Assembly: GCA_026706345.1 (NCBI GenBank)
Contig: JAPOYX010000216.1
Span: 74,954 to 138,953 of the forward strand
Reading direction: 5' to 3'
Length of the DNA: 64,000 nt
Source: Gemmatimonadota bacterium
GTDB lineage: Bacteria > JAAXHH01
Shown: positions 1 through 9,234 of the stretch, piece by piece
How the letters are laid out: every line of letters begins with the position of its first letter
Position numbering within the stretch: the first letter of the stretch is position 1
Notes under the pieces: model-generated
What the model was told of the DNA's origin: nothing
Seen by the model: only the letters and a program-made list of their open reading frames with translations
Database searches by the model: none
Program-made: the position numbers and the translations under genes

Positions 1-2279
1 TGGAAATACCGGATGTCCGCTCCGCGAAATCCGTATATGGCCTGGTTGGGATCACCAATGGCGGTGATTCGCGCGCCACCTTCCGCCAGGATCTTCAGCA
101 GGGCGTGCTGGGCTGGATTGATGTCCTGGTATTCGTCCACGAAAACGTAGCGGAACCGCTCGTGCACGCTATTCCGGAACCGCTCGTCCGATCGGAGCAG
201 CTTGGTGGTCTCCAGGATGACGTCGTCGAAGTCCAGCAGCCCATGTCTGCGCAGGAGGCGGGTATAGGCCGAAACCGCTTCCGGGATTTCACCGCTTCGA
301 TCCGATGCCTTCCACCGGGCTACCTCTTCCAGCCGCCGCCTGCGCTGCGCGGCGTTGTCCCGCGGCCACTGCGCGCGGGCCAGTCGGTCCTGGTCGTCGG
401 GCGTCGCCACGCTCAGGCTGAACGGGATGCTCGTATGGCGCGACCATTGGCGCATAAGGGCGAGGCAGATCCCGTGAAACGTGCCGACCATGGCCTCCTC
501 GGCCTGGCCGTCGAGGAGGCTTTCCAGCCGCGTCTTCATTTCGCCGGCGGCCTTGTTGGTGAAGGTCACGGCCAGCATCCGTCCGGGTGTGGTTTCATGC
601 CGCGCCAGGTAAGCCATGCGGTGGGTGAGCGTGTGGGTTTTTCCGGTGCCGGGCCCCGCCACGATAAGGAGATGGCCCTCGCGATGCCTTACGGCCTTCC
701 GTTGGTCTTCGTTGAGGCGGCCGTCATCCGATGCCGCGTTTTCCGGTGTCCCGGGCGCCTCGAGCACGGCCACGGAAGACAGGGTTCCGTGAGGCTCCGG
801 CTCCGGCGCCGCGGCCGCCGGAGCCGCGGGTTCCACGAACTCCGACAGGACCGGCGGTTTATCTGCGACCTCAACCGTCCCATTGGTGCGTATCGGCGTC
901 TCTTCCTCCCTCTCCGGCGCCGCTTCCTCCCTCTCCGGCGTATCTTTCGGCCTGTTCTCGCGGGACGGTGCTTTCGCTTCCACGGGCAGTTCGTCCAGCA
1001 GGGCGATCTGCGTATCGCCGCCCAGACGGTCCGCCTGGTTAAACAACTTGATCACCCCGTAATCTCCGTCATACCCCGGCAGGATATCCACCTCGCCGAC
1101 CCGCATGCGTCGAATGCCTTCGGCGATCAACGGCCCCGCCTCCTGTTCGATGTCATCTTCGGGAACGTCCAGGAGTATCTTGAGTTCGCTGCCCAGGCGC
1201 GCGAGCATGGCCTGATAGACCAGGTCCACCGTTTTGGATCCGGCGCCGACCTGTTTCGCCTCGCCGATGATCTCGGGGAGGGGAATCACACTGAAGAAAT
1301 GGCGCGCGCGAGCGGGTCTTTTCCCTTCGGGCCGGTCCGCGAGCTCTTCCACGCGGGCCATGACGCCCACGGTCACGGCCTTGCCGCATTCCGGGCACCG
1401 TCCATCCGCGGCAATAGTCTCCCGGGGATGCATCCTTCTCCTGCACTTCCTGTGTCCGTCGTAGTGATACTTGCCCTCTTCGGGATAGAACTCCACCGTC
1501 CCCGTCAGCCCGGTGTCTTCCGGATCGGAGAGGGCGCTGTAGATCGCGGGATAGTCGCAGGACGTATCGAACAGGGTGGTTTCCCTGCCCAGCTTCCCGG
1601 GCGAATGGGCGTCGGAGTTCGATACGAGCACGTAGGGGTCGAGCTGTTCCAGCCTCCAGTTCATGAGCGGGTCGGACGACAGGCCGGTTTCGACCGCGAA
1701 GATATGCTCCGTGAGATCGCCGTAGCAGTCCGATATCCGGTCGAATCCCCCCTTGGAACCCAGGGCGGAAAACCAGGGCGTCCAGACGTGTGCCGGGATG
1801 AGACAGGCCATCGGATCGGTCTCCAGGGTGATCTCCAGCAGGTCCCGGGAGTCCAGCCCCAGGATGGGCCGACCGTCCGACCGGATATTGCCGATGGCGC
1901 CCAGGCGGGCCTGTAGCGACCTGGCGGCTTCGAATCCCGGCGCAAAAATGATATTGTGTACCTTTCGGACGCCGCCGAGCCGCTTGTAGATGTTCGAGAT
2001 CTCGACCGTCAGCATAAATCGGACCGGCGCCCGGCAGGCAGCCGGCACCTGGTCGGTCATCGCCTTTTCGAGATCGGGTTTCAGCCGGAACAACCCTTCC
2101 TCGGCCGGTTGCAGTTTCTCCTCCAGCTCGTCCATCCAGCCAGGATGGACGAAGTCCCCGGTACCCACCACGCGGATTCCCTTCAACTGGGCCCACTTGT
2201 ACAGGTGCTCCAGGTTCAGATTCTTGCTGGTCGCCCGGGAGTAATGGGAGTGGAGATGCAGATCGGCGTGGAAGGGCAA
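1..2279 (-). CDS. PHP-domain (endonuclease Q-like) nuclease fused to UvrD/PcrA helicase, cut by the window edge
   Basis: About 759 codons are visible and the frame runs off the left edge. The N-terminus has a PHP metal-binding signature (HADLHLHSHYS, residues 4-14) and resembles the EndoQ/TIGR00375 family, which nicks DNA beside deaminated bases. Around residues 275-300 a Cys/His-rich stretch ending CPECG looks like a zinc site. After an Ala/Pro/Glu-rich linker a superfamily 1 helicase begins: AGPGTGKTHTL (Walker A, near residue 543), VDEYQDINPAQ (motif II, near 715) and AIGDPNQAIYGFRGAD (motif III). I chose the TTG start at 2279 because a GGGGGA ribosome site precedes it by a few bases and a TAG lies in frame just upstream; no ATG fits. 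Likely role: lesion nicking coupled to unwinding in DNA repair. Helicase assignment is firm; EndoQ assignment is by resemblance. Confidence 0.85.
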   Translation of the reverse strand, partial: MPFHADLHLHSHYSRATSKNLNLEHLYKWAQLKGIRVVGTGDFVHPGWMDELEEKLQPAEEGLFRLKPDLEKAMTDQVPAACRAPVRFMLTVEISNIYKRLGGVRKVHNIIFAPGFEAARSLQARLGAIGNIRSDGRPILGLDSRDLLEITLETDPMACLIPAHVWTPWFSALGSKGGFDRISDCYGDLTEHIFAVETGLSSDPLMNWRLEQLDPYVLVSNSDAHSPGKLGRETTLFDTSCDYPAIYSALSDPEDTGLTGTVEFYPEEGKYHYDGHRKCRRRMHPRETIAADGRCPECGKAVTVGVMARVEELADRPEGKRPARARHFFSVIPLPEIIGEAKQVGAGSKTVDLVYQAMLARLGSELKILLDVPEDDIEQEAGPLIAEGIRRMRVGEVDILPGYDGDYGVIKLFNQADRLGGDTQIALLDELPVEAKAPSRENRPKDTPEREEAAPEREEETPIRTNGTVEVADKPPVLSEFVEPAAPAAAAPEPEPHGTLSSVAVLEAPGTPENAASDDGRLNEDQRKAVRHREGHLLIVAGPGTGKTHTLTHRMAYLARHETTPGRMLAVTFTNKAAGEMKTRLESLLDGQAEEAMVGTFHGICLALMRQWSRHTSIPFSLSVATPDDQDRLARAQWPRDNAAQRRRRLEEVARWKASDRSGEIPEAVSAYTRLLRRHGLLDFDDVILETTKLLRSDERFRNSVHERFRYVFVDEYQDINPAQHALLKILAEGGARITAIGDPNQAIYGFRGADIRYF

Positions 2280-2435
2280 GGAGTCCCCCTATGCGTTGAC
2301 CCATCGCGGATTCCATCCGCCGGAAGCGCTCCGTTCCAGGTCCTTCCGGCGTTACCGCGCCTGTTGGAAAGATGGGGGAACATGCGGGTACAGGCAAGGA
2401 GTTTGTATAGCGCGGGACGTGCCCGGGACATGCGG

Positions 2436-5400
2436 TCAGGAAGCCGGGGTCTCGACCGCTTCGGCGGATTCCAGGACCTGTCCTCTCAGCCTGTTCCGGG
2501 CGCGGGCCACGACGGCGAGGCCGTCTTCGAGGATGTAGTAGCAGATGGGTACGAGGATCAGTGTAATGGCCGTCGCAAAGAGCACGCCGAATCCCAGGGA
2601 TATGGCCATGGGGATGAGGAACTGCGCCTGCAGGCTCTTCTCCAGCAGGATGGGCGTCAGTCCCGCGAAGGTCGTGAGCGAGGTCAGCAGCACGGGCCGG
2701 AAACGGGCGACTCCCGCGTTCCGGATGATCTCGTGCAGATCCGCGCCCTCGCCTGCGCGTTCGCGCCCGCGGTTGATGAAGTCCACCAGTACCAGGCTGT
2801 CGTTCACGACGACGCCGGAAAGCGCGACGATGCCGAACAGGGAGAGGAGCGAAATCGCGAATCCCATGATCAGGTGTCCCATCACCGCGCCAACGATGCC
2901 GAAGGGAATGACGCTCATGATGATCATGGGCTGCACGTAGGACTTGAAGGGGATGGCCAGCAGTCCGTAGATCACGAGCAGGGCGACCATGAAGCCGAAG
3001 GTCAGGCTTTCGATGGACTCCTGCTGGTTGCGTTGCTGTCCCTCCAGCGTGTAGGTCAGGCCGGGGTACCTGGCCATGAGCGACGGAAGATAGGACGAGG
3101 TCAGGTCGTTGATGATGTCATTTGAACTGGCCACGGCATCGTTCACATCGGCGGTGACGGTGATGACGCGCTTGCGGTCCGTGCGCCGGATACTTGAGTA
3201 GCCCCTGCCCATTTCCGCCCGCGCGGCGAGCGAGAAGGGGACCTCGATTCCTGCCGGGGTTCGTATCCGCATGTTCTCCATGTCGCCCAGGGACCGTCTT
3301 TCCGATTCGGGATAACGCACCATCACGCGCACGTCGTCCCGGCCCCGCTGAATGCGCTGCGCTTCCTCCCCGTAGAAAGCTTGGCGCACCTGGCGGGAGA
3401 GCCCCGCCATGGTGATGCCGAGGGCCTCGCCTTCGGGTGTGACGTGCAACCTGATCTCCTGCTTGCCGGGCCGGAAATCATCGGCCACGTCCACGACGCC
3501 GTCGTAATTGGCCACCGCCCGTTTCAGTTCCGCGGTCGCCTGCAACAGGTCATCGGGATCTGTACTGGACAGTTCGATGTTGATCGCCTCGCCCACGTTG
3601 AACAGGGAGGACGTGAACGAGAGTTCCACCACATCCGGGATCGGACCGATGAGCTCCCGCCAGCGGTTCACGATTTCCTCGCCGCTTATACTCCTCGTCT
3701 CCGAAGGCGCCAGACCTAGTACGACTTCCCCTATGTGGGACGACCGGTCGGATACCGTGAGGCTTCCCGCATTCTGCTCGGCGCGAGCCGCGTTCGGCTG
3801 TTGGCCGATGGCCGACATGATGTTCACTATGACCCCGTCGTCGCTTTCTGGCTCATCCGGGGAGAACTCCTTGCCGAGCTGGTTTCGCAGTTGAACGGCA
3901 CTGTCCTCGATCTGCGAAATGTACCGGTCGGTGACCTCCGCGGGGGTGCCCTGCGCGAGGGTAAGGTGGGCCGACACGAATTCGTTTTCTACCGGAGGGA
4001 AAAACACGAAACGCAGGATGCCGCCGGCCACGATCCCGATAGTAAGGATGATAGCGCCTACGCCGATGGAAAGCGTGACGTACCGCCAGGCGAGGGCCTT
4101 CTGCAACAGGGGAACATAGGCGCCTTCCACGAAGCGCCGGAGCAGCCGGGCCACGTTGTCCTGGAGATCATGAAGCCACTTGTCGGCGTAGAAGAGCGCC
4201 AGGTAGAAGGGCCTGACCAGCAGGAAGGTACGGGGCAGCGGGCTGTCCTTTTGCCTGGGCTGCCCGTGGCGCAGGTGGGTCGGCAGAATGAGCAGGGACT
4301 CGACCAGGGAAAAAAGCAGCATGAGGATGATTACGATGGGGAAGACCTCGAAGAATTTCCCCATGAGCCCCTCCACGAAAAACATCGGAGAGAAAGCGAC
4401 GATAGTCGTCAAAACCGCGAAAGTGATCGGCTTGGCGATTTCCTGGACGCCCACCCGGGCGGCCTCCGCGGGTTCCATGCCCCTTTCCTGGTGCGCGTAG
4501 ATGTTTTCCCCGGCGATGATGGCGTCGTCCACCACGATGCCGAGCACCATGATGAAGGCGAAAAGCGAAAGCATGTTGATGGAAGCATCCAGGATCGGCA
4601 TCATCCAGAAGGTGCCGAGAAAGCAGATGACGATCCCCATGGCGACCCAGAACGCCAGCCGGATACGCAGGAACAGAGCCAGGCAGAGAAAGACGAGCAG
4701 GAACCCCAGCTGGCCGTTGTTGATCATCAGGTCGAGACGGCTCTCCAGGAGCCGGGACTGGTCCTGCCAGGAGATCAGCTCAACGCCGTCCGGGAGTTCC
4801 GCCTGTTTCTCCTCCACGTACCGATGTACGGCGCCGGAAACATCCAGGATGTTCTCGTTGCCCACACGGTACACCTGGACCAGGGCGGCCGGCTTTCCGT
4901 CGAAACGGGAGGATATGTCCGTTTCGGCGAAGCCGTCGACGACCCGCGCCACGTGGCTGAGCAGGAGGCGGGTGCCGTCGGGGCGGGACCGCAGCACGAT
5001 CCGGTCGAATTCGGCTCCGACGAGGGCCTGCCCCTTCGAACGAAGCAGGATCTCGCCGCCGGGTGTCTTCACCGAACCGCCGGGCAGGTCGAGCGAGGAA
5101 TTGCGCACGGCGCTGACGACTTCGGTGAACGTGAGTCCGTAACGGCGCAGCGCGGCTTCCGATACCTCGATCGAAATCTCGTACGGCCGGACGCTTGCCA
5201 ATTGCACGTAGCTGATCTCGGGCTGGGCCAGCAGGTCTTCCCGGATCTCCTCGGCGAGCCGTTTCATGGAGGACTCGTCCAGGTTCCCGGCTACGGCGAC
5301 GTCGATGACCTGGCGCCGGAAGATGATCTCCTGGATGACCGGCTTTTCCGTTTCCTCGGGAAAGGTGTCGATGGCGTCCACGCGGGACTTCAGGTCGTGG

Positions 5401-5717
5401 ACCAGCGTGCGGGCGTCGGCGTCGGGGTCCACTTCGACCAGGATCCTCCCGATCCCTTCCGACGCGTTGGAACTCAGCTTCTTGATGCCGTCCAGGTCCT
5501 GGATGGCCTCCTCAACGCGGACGCATACCGCTTCCTCCACCTCGGCCGGGGCCGCTCCAAGGTAGCGGATCGTGATGACGACGATATCGGTCTCGAACTC
5601 GGGAAAGATCTCGACCTTGATCCGTGAGATCATCAGCAGTCCGCCCACGATGATCGTCATCATGAGCAGGTTGGCCGCCACGTTGTTCCGGGCGAACCAG
5701 GCCAGTACGTAGTTCAT
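2436..5717 (-). CDS. RND-family efflux pump, inner-membrane permease (AcrB/HAE1-like)
   Basis: This 1093-residue protein has the usual RND length and layout: one N-terminal membrane helix, a large periplasmic porter loop, a central helix bundle, a second loop and a C-terminal bundle. The proton-relay motif VVDDAIIAGEN lies near residue 395 and holds the paired aspartates of RND pumps. The start is the ATG at 5717, which overlaps the adaptor gene's stop by four bases (ATGA), so translation is probably coupled. It forms the drug/proton antiporter of a tripartite complex with the two upstream genes. Substrate cannot be told from sequence; the HAE1 branch exports hydrophobic or amphiphilic compounds rather than metals. 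Confidence 0.95.
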   Translation of the reverse strand: MNYVLAWFARNNVAANLLMMTIIVGGLLMISRIKVEIFPEFETDIVVITIRYLGAAPAEVEEAVCVRVEEAIQDLDGIKKLSSNASEGIGRILVEVDPDADARTLVHDLKSRVDAIDTFPEETEKPVIQEIIFRRQVIDVAVAGNLDESSMKRLAEEIREDLLAQPEISYVQLASVRPYEISIEVSEAALRRYGLTFTEVVSAVRNSSLDLPGGSVKTPGGEILLRSKGQALVGAEFDRIVLRSRPDGTRLLLSHVARVVDGFAETDISSRFDGKPAALVQVYRVGNENILDVSGAVHRYVEEKQAELPDGVELISWQDQSRLLESRLDLMINNGQLGFLLVFLCLALFLRIRLAFWVAMGIVICFLGTFWMMPILDASINMLSLFAFIMVLGIVVDDAIIAGENIYAHQERGMEPAEAARVGVQEIAKPITFAVLTTIVAFSPMFFVEGLMGKFFEVFPIVIILMLLFSLVESLLILPTHLRHGQPRQKDSPLPRTFLLVRPFYLALFYADKWLHDLQDNVARLLRRFVEGAYVPLLQKALAWRYVTLSIGVGAIILTIGIVAGGILRFVFFPPVENEFVSAHLTLAQGTPAEVTDRYISQIEDSAVQLRNQLGKEFSPDEPESDDGVIVNIMSAIGQQPNAARAEQNAGSLTVSDRSSHIGEVVLGLAPSETRSISGEEIVNRWRELIGPIPDVVELSFTSSLFNVGEAINIELSSTDPDDLLQATAELKRAVANYDGVVDVADDFRPGKQEIRLHVTPEGEALGITMAGLSRQVRQAFYGEEAQRIQRGRDDVRVMVRYPESERRSLGDMENMRIRTPAGIEVPFSLAARAEMGRGYSSIRRTDRKRVITVTADVNDAVASSNDIINDLTSSYLPSLMARYPGLTYTLEGQQRNQQESIESLTFGFMVALLVIYGLLAIPFKSYVQPMIIMSVIPFGIVGAVMGHLIMGFAISLLSLFGIVALSGVVVNDSLVLVDFINRGRERAGEGADLHEIIRNAGVARFRPVLLTSLTTFAGLTPILLEKSLQAQFLIPMAISLGFGVLFATAITLILVPICYYILEDGLAVVARARNRLRGQVLESAEAVETPAS

Positions 5718-6922
5718 TTACCCGTGCCTTCCTGTTCCTGTACGACCGGTCCGGACGAACTCGAATCAAGTATGCGCACTTCCATTCCGTCCACCTGGGT
5801 CTCCAGGGCGGACAGGCAGACGCGTTCGCCCGTTTCGATTCCGCTCAGGATGAGCACCCGGTCCGACTCTATCCTCAGTACCTCCACGTTGCGGAACCGG
5901 AGCCTGTTCTCTTCATCGATCACGCCGATCCGGTTTTCGCCATGCATGGCCGTCCGGGGCAATGCCGCCACGTCGGGATAGTGCTTGCCAAGGATCTCCG
6001 CTTCGATGAACATGCCGATGCCCAGGGGCGGCCGGTCGGGATTCGCGCCACGGCCATAGGGATTCTGTACTCTGGCCACGGCGTAGACCATCCGGCTCAT
6101 GGGATCGATCTCGCCTTCCATGCGAACCACCCTGCCGTTCCAACTGTGTTGCCGGCCGGCGAACTCGGTGCTGATCACGACAGGAGGGCCGGCGGCCCGG
6201 CCCGTCTCGCCGCGGAATTGCATGGGCGTGTCGAAAAACGCCAGTTCTTCGTCGGGTATGGGCAGCCGGATTTCGGCGTAATTGATGGCGTAGATGGTCG
6301 CCAGCGCCTCGCCCCGGCGGAGGAACTGCCCGACATCCACGTTTTTCTTCCTCACTCTGCCGGCGTACGGAGCGCGAATCTCCGTCCGTTCCAGATTGAG
6401 CTTCGCTTGTTCAAGCGCCGCGACCGAAGCTTCCAGGTTGGCGCGGGCCTGGGCAAGCTGGGGTTCCCGCAACACCAACGGCATGGGCGCGCCCGAGCCC
6501 AGCCGGCGCCATTCGTCCTGGGCCAGGCGGGCTTCTTCCTGCTCAATCTGCATTGCGGTGGCGAACCGGGCCGTATCCGCGGCGGCCCGCGTGACCGCCA
6601 GTTCCGCGTCGCGCGGGTCGAGGCGCACCAGCAGTTCGTCTTCTTCGAAGAATCCACCGGGTACGAAGGAGGGCGAAACGTAGACGATCTGGCCGTCCGT
6701 CTCCGCCGAGAGCGCGCTTTCGGTCCTCGGCATCACGGCGCCCTGGGACCGCACGGTGAGCTGTACCGTGTCCAGGATCGCGGTGGTTGCGCGAACCAGC
6801 GGCGGTGGCACTGCCGGCGGCTTGCTCTCCACGACGGGCCTGCTGCGGACCAGGAATACCAGGATCAGCAGCGATCCAAGGATGATGGCCAGCGGAAGAA
6901 ATACCTTAACCCATTTGTTCAT
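5714..6922 (-). CDS. RND efflux periplasmic adaptor (membrane fusion protein)
   Basis: This 402-residue protein starts with a membrane anchor (residues about 6-25, hydrophobic LPLAIILGSLLILVFLV) followed by a Pro-rich periplasmic stretch. The middle shows the lipoyl/hairpin/lipoyl arrangement of HlyD/AcrA adaptors: a first half-lipoyl region with AETDGQIVYVSP, an Ala/Glu/Leu-rich alpha-helical hairpin (about residues 130-185) and a closing ERTEIRAPYAGRVRKKNVDVG. A beta-barrel region follows. The gene sits three bases after the outer-membrane factor gene and overlaps the pump gene by four bases. It would bridge the inner-membrane pump to the outer-membrane channel. Confidence 0.93.
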   Translation of the reverse strand: MNKWVKVFLPLAIILGSLLILVFLVRSRPVVESKPPAVPPPLVRATTAILDTVQLTVRSQGAVMPRTESALSAETDGQIVYVSPSFVPGGFFEEDELLVRLDPRDAELAVTRAAADTARFATAMQIEQEEARLAQDEWRRLGSGAPMPLVLREPQLAQARANLEASVAALEQAKLNLERTEIRAPYAGRVRKKNVDVGQFLRRGEALATIYAINYAEIRLPIPDEELAFFDTPMQFRGETGRAAGPPVVISTEFAGRQHSWNGRVVRMEGEIDPMSRMVYAVARVQNPYGRGANPDRPPLGIGMFIEAEILGKHYPDVAALPRTAMHGENRIGVIDEENRLRFRNVEVLRIESDRVLILSGIETGERVCLSALETQVDGMEVRILDSSSSGPVVQEQEGTGK

Positions 6923-6925
6923 CCC

Positions 6926-8356
6926 TTACTCCCGTGTTTTTCCTGTTTCCGGTCCCGCATGGTCAAAACCGCCTCCCAGCGCCAGGTAGAGGTCTACCCG
7001 GGCGTCCAGCCGCTGTCTCCGAACGGCCAGGTACTGTCCTTCGGATTCGAAGGCGCGCCGCTGGGCGTCCAGCATGGTGATCACGTCGCTCAGCCCACTG
7101 TGATACCGCGACTCCGCGAGTTCGCGGGCGGCCGCGGCCTGTGTCGAAGCTTCCAGCAGCGCCGCTTCCCGCTGTTTGAGGAGCGTGTCCGCCACCAGGG
7201 CGGTTTCCACCTCGCCGTAAGCGCGGAGGGCCTGGCCCGCGAAATTCGCCAGGACCTGGTCGCGGTTGGCTTCCGCCAGGTCGACGCCCGCGCGGAGCCG
7301 CCCGCCCTGGAACAGGGGCTGCAGCAGGCTGGATGCAAGACTCCAGACGATGAAGTCACCGTCGAGCAGGTCGGTCAGTGCGGCCGAGGAGGTCCCGCCC
7401 GAGCCGGTCAGGCGAATGGCCGGATACCGTGCCTTTTTTGCCACTCCGATTCGTGCGCCGGCCGCCGCGAGCCGCCGTTCGGCGAGCATCAGGTCGGGAC
7501 GCCGCGCGATGAGATCGGCGGGAAGTCCCGCGGGTACGGCGGCCGGTACCGCCGGAAGGTCCGCGGCTATCGTCAGCTCGGCCGACGGATACCTGCCCAG
7601 GAGGATCTCTAGCTGCCTGACGACGCTGTCGTACGCCTGCATCCTCTGCAGCACGACCGCCTCCGCCGCGGCCACGTTGGAGAGCGACAGGCGCAGGTCC
7701 AGGGCGGGCCTGAGACCGCGCGCGTACCGGTTTTCGATGCGTTCGTTCACCACCTTGAAATTGTCCCGGGTCGCCCGGGCCAGTTCGAGCTGGCGCCGTG
7801 CCTCGATGGCGGAGAACCACGCCTTGGCGGTCTGCCCCGCGACGGATGATCGGACCCCGTGCAGATCGGCCTGTGAGCCCTGCAGGTCCGCCAGCGCGGC
7901 CGCCTTGTCATCGCTGAGCCGGCCCCAGAGATCGATTTCCCAGTTGATGTTGGTCGATACGCCGTAATTCGTCGACGTGGTGTTCAACACTCCGCCACTA
8001 CTGCCCGGAATGGGAAATCCGATGAAGTTCCGGCGCTGCCGCGACCGGTTGAAGTCCAGGCTGACCTGCGGAAAAAGAGGCGCGCCGACGATGCGCGCCT
8101 GGGCCCGCGCGGCCCGCATGCGGCCGGTGGCGGTCTCGAGTTCGAAGTTGCGGGAGAGGGCTTCGTCGATGAGCGCATTCAACCCGGCGTCGCTGAAATC
8201 CGTCCACCACCGCGCCCCGATCCGGCCTTTGTCCGACGGGGCGGCGGTCCATTCGGGAGGAGCAGGAGTCTGGAGGGAAGGGAACTGCGGCTTCGGCACC
8301 GAGGCGCAACCACAAAACAACGCCGCGGATGTGAGCATGGCGCAGAGTGCTCTCAC
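6926..8356 (-). CDS. RND efflux outer-membrane factor, NodT/OprM-type lipoprotein
   Basis: This 476-residue protein opens with a short lipoprotein-type signal (MRALCAMLTSAALFCGCAS); Cys17 after Gly16 is the likely acylated residue, although the lipobox is not ideal. The body has two outer-membrane-efflux repeats rich in Ala, Arg and Leu coiled-coil helices. LARATRDNFKVVNERIENRY and AARELAESRYHSGLSDVITM mark equivalent positions in the repeats. It is first in the efflux operon, with the adaptor three bases downstream, an outer-membrane-factor/adaptor/pump order. It would form the trimeric TolC-like exit duct. Confidence 0.92.
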   Translation of the reverse strand: MRALCAMLTSAALFCGCASVPKPQFPSLQTPAPPEWTAAPSDKGRIGARWWTDFSDAGLNALIDEALSRNFELETATGRMRAARAQARIVGAPLFPQVSLDFNRSRQRRNFIGFPIPGSSGGVLNTTSTNYGVSTNINWEIDLWGRLSDDKAAALADLQGSQADLHGVRSSVAGQTAKAWFSAIEARRQLELARATRDNFKVVNERIENRYARGLRPALDLRLSLSNVAAAEAVVLQRMQAYDSVVRQLEILLGRYPSAELTIAADLPAVPAAVPAGLPADLIARRPDLMLAERRLAAAGARIGVAKKARYPAIRLTGSGGTSSAALTDLLDGDFIVWSLASSLLQPLFQGGRLRAGVDLAEANRDQVLANFAGQALRAYGEVETALVADTLLKQREAALLEASTQAAAARELAESRYHSGLSDVITMLDAQRRAFESEGQYLAVRRQRLDARVDLYLALGGGFDHAGPETGKTRE

Positions 8357-8424
8357 GAACGCCCCCTGGTAAGGTGGTGCCGGGTCCCCGTACGCATCAG
8401 GTAGGTACGACGGACGTCTTGAGG

Positions 8425-8453
8425 ATAGTCGGAAAATTCCGGTTTGCAGTCAA
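8425..8453 (-). promoter_or_regulatory. Possible promoter of the efflux operon
   Basis: On the minus strand TTGACT (8453-8448) is followed after 17 bases by GACTAT (8430-8425). The -35 is good and the -10 mediocre; spacing and position upstream of the outer-membrane factor gene are right. Confidence 0.4.
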
Positions 8454-8547
8454 GCAGATTAGACGGCGGGCCATGGCCGCGCGCCGGCCCGCATCTCCAA
8501 CTTTACGCCTGAGCGTGTGGAAGCGCGTGACCCCGGCATATAATCTG

Positions 8548-8575
8548 TTGCAATTCGTTTGAAGATCCATAATAT
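8548..8575 (+). promoter_or_regulatory. Possible promoter of cysC-cysD-cysN
   Basis: TTGCAA (8548-8553), a 16-base spacer and TAATAT (8570-8575) precede the sulfate-activation genes. Transcription would begin inside the first 25-base repeat, leaving about 100 bases of leader. Confidence 0.45.
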
Positions 8576-8641
8576 GGTATGCGCTGAAACCGGAACGCGA
8601 ATCCGGAACGCCCATGTGGTATGCGCTGAAACCGGAACGCG
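8575..8641. repeat. Two 25-base direct repeats, period 42, in the cys leader
   Basis: The same 25 bases, starting TGGTATGCGCTGAAACCGG, occur at 8575-8599 and 8617-8641 without a mismatch. They sit immediately downstream of the candidate -10 element, where they could be regulator half-sites or a slippage duplication. Confidence 0.8.
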
Positions 8642-8680
8642 GCGTACCTGGTTGCAAACTCGAAAATCCGGGGTGGGTGT

Positions 8681-9217
8681 ATGGCTGGCAGACAGCGCGA
8701 GGCGCGAAGGCCCTTCGTCCTGTGGCTCACCGGGCTGTCCGGATCGGGTAAGAGTACGATCGCGGACCGGGTTTACGAAACGTTGAAAGACAGGGGAATC
8801 AAGGTGGAACGGCTCGACGGAGATGAGATCCGGTCGGTCTTTCCCGATACGGGATTCGACCGGTCGGGGCGCATGGCCCATATCGCCCGGGTGGGTTATC
8901 TCGCATCGGTCCTCGAGCGGAATGGGATCAGCACCATCGTTTCCCTCATTTCACCTTACCGGGAAGCTCGTGAAAACGCGCGGCAAGGCTGTGGGCGCTT
9001 TATCGAAGTCCACATCTCCACGCCCCTCGAGGTTTGCGAGGCGCGGGACGTCAAGGGACTCTACGCGAAGTCCCGTCGGGGTGAAATCGAGGGCTTCACC
9101 GGTATAGGCGATCCGTACGAAGCGCCGGAAAGGCCGGAACTGGTGATCGACACCTCGCGTCAAACCGTTGGGGAGTCCGTAGCCGCGGTGATGCGGCATA
9201 TCGAACCCTTGATCTGA
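8681..9217 (+). CDS. cysC: Adenylylsulfate (APS) kinase
   Basis: The 178-residue protein matches CysC: Walker A GLSGSGKS near residue 22, the catalytic LDGDEIR segment, SLISPYRE, and the substrate-lid stretch [20 protein letters not shown] followed by [11 protein letters not shown]. It phosphorylates APS to PAPS, the sulfuryl donor for sulfate reduction or for sulfotransferases. It leads a plus-strand operon with cysD 17 bases downstream. It carries the normal catalytic motif, unlike the APS-kinase domain fused to CysN two genes later, so it is probably the working kinase. Confidence 0.93.
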   Translation: MAGRQREARRPFVLWLTGLSGSGKSTIADRVYETLKDRGIKVERLDGDEIRSVFPDTGFDRSGRMAHIARVGYLASVLERNGISTIVSLISPYREARENARQGCGRFIEVHISTPLEVCEARDVKGLYAKSRRGEIEGFTGIGDPYEAPERPELVIDTSRQTVGESVAAVMRHIEPLI

Positions 9218-9234
9218 GAGGCGATAATCCACCC

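Larger units (their letters stand above)
8357..8680. other. Divergent intergenic region between the efflux operon and the sulfate-activation operon
   Basis: This 324-base gap separates two divergent operons. It holds a possible promoter on each strand (listed separately) and a pair of 25-base direct repeats just before cysC. I see no gene in it. Confidence 0.7.

Noticed and set aside
105..1916. A 603-codon open frame on the plus strand opposite the helicase gene
   Set aside because: It is the GC-driven antisense shadow of the PHP-UvrD gene; the minus frame has clear nuclease and helicase motifs, this one has none.
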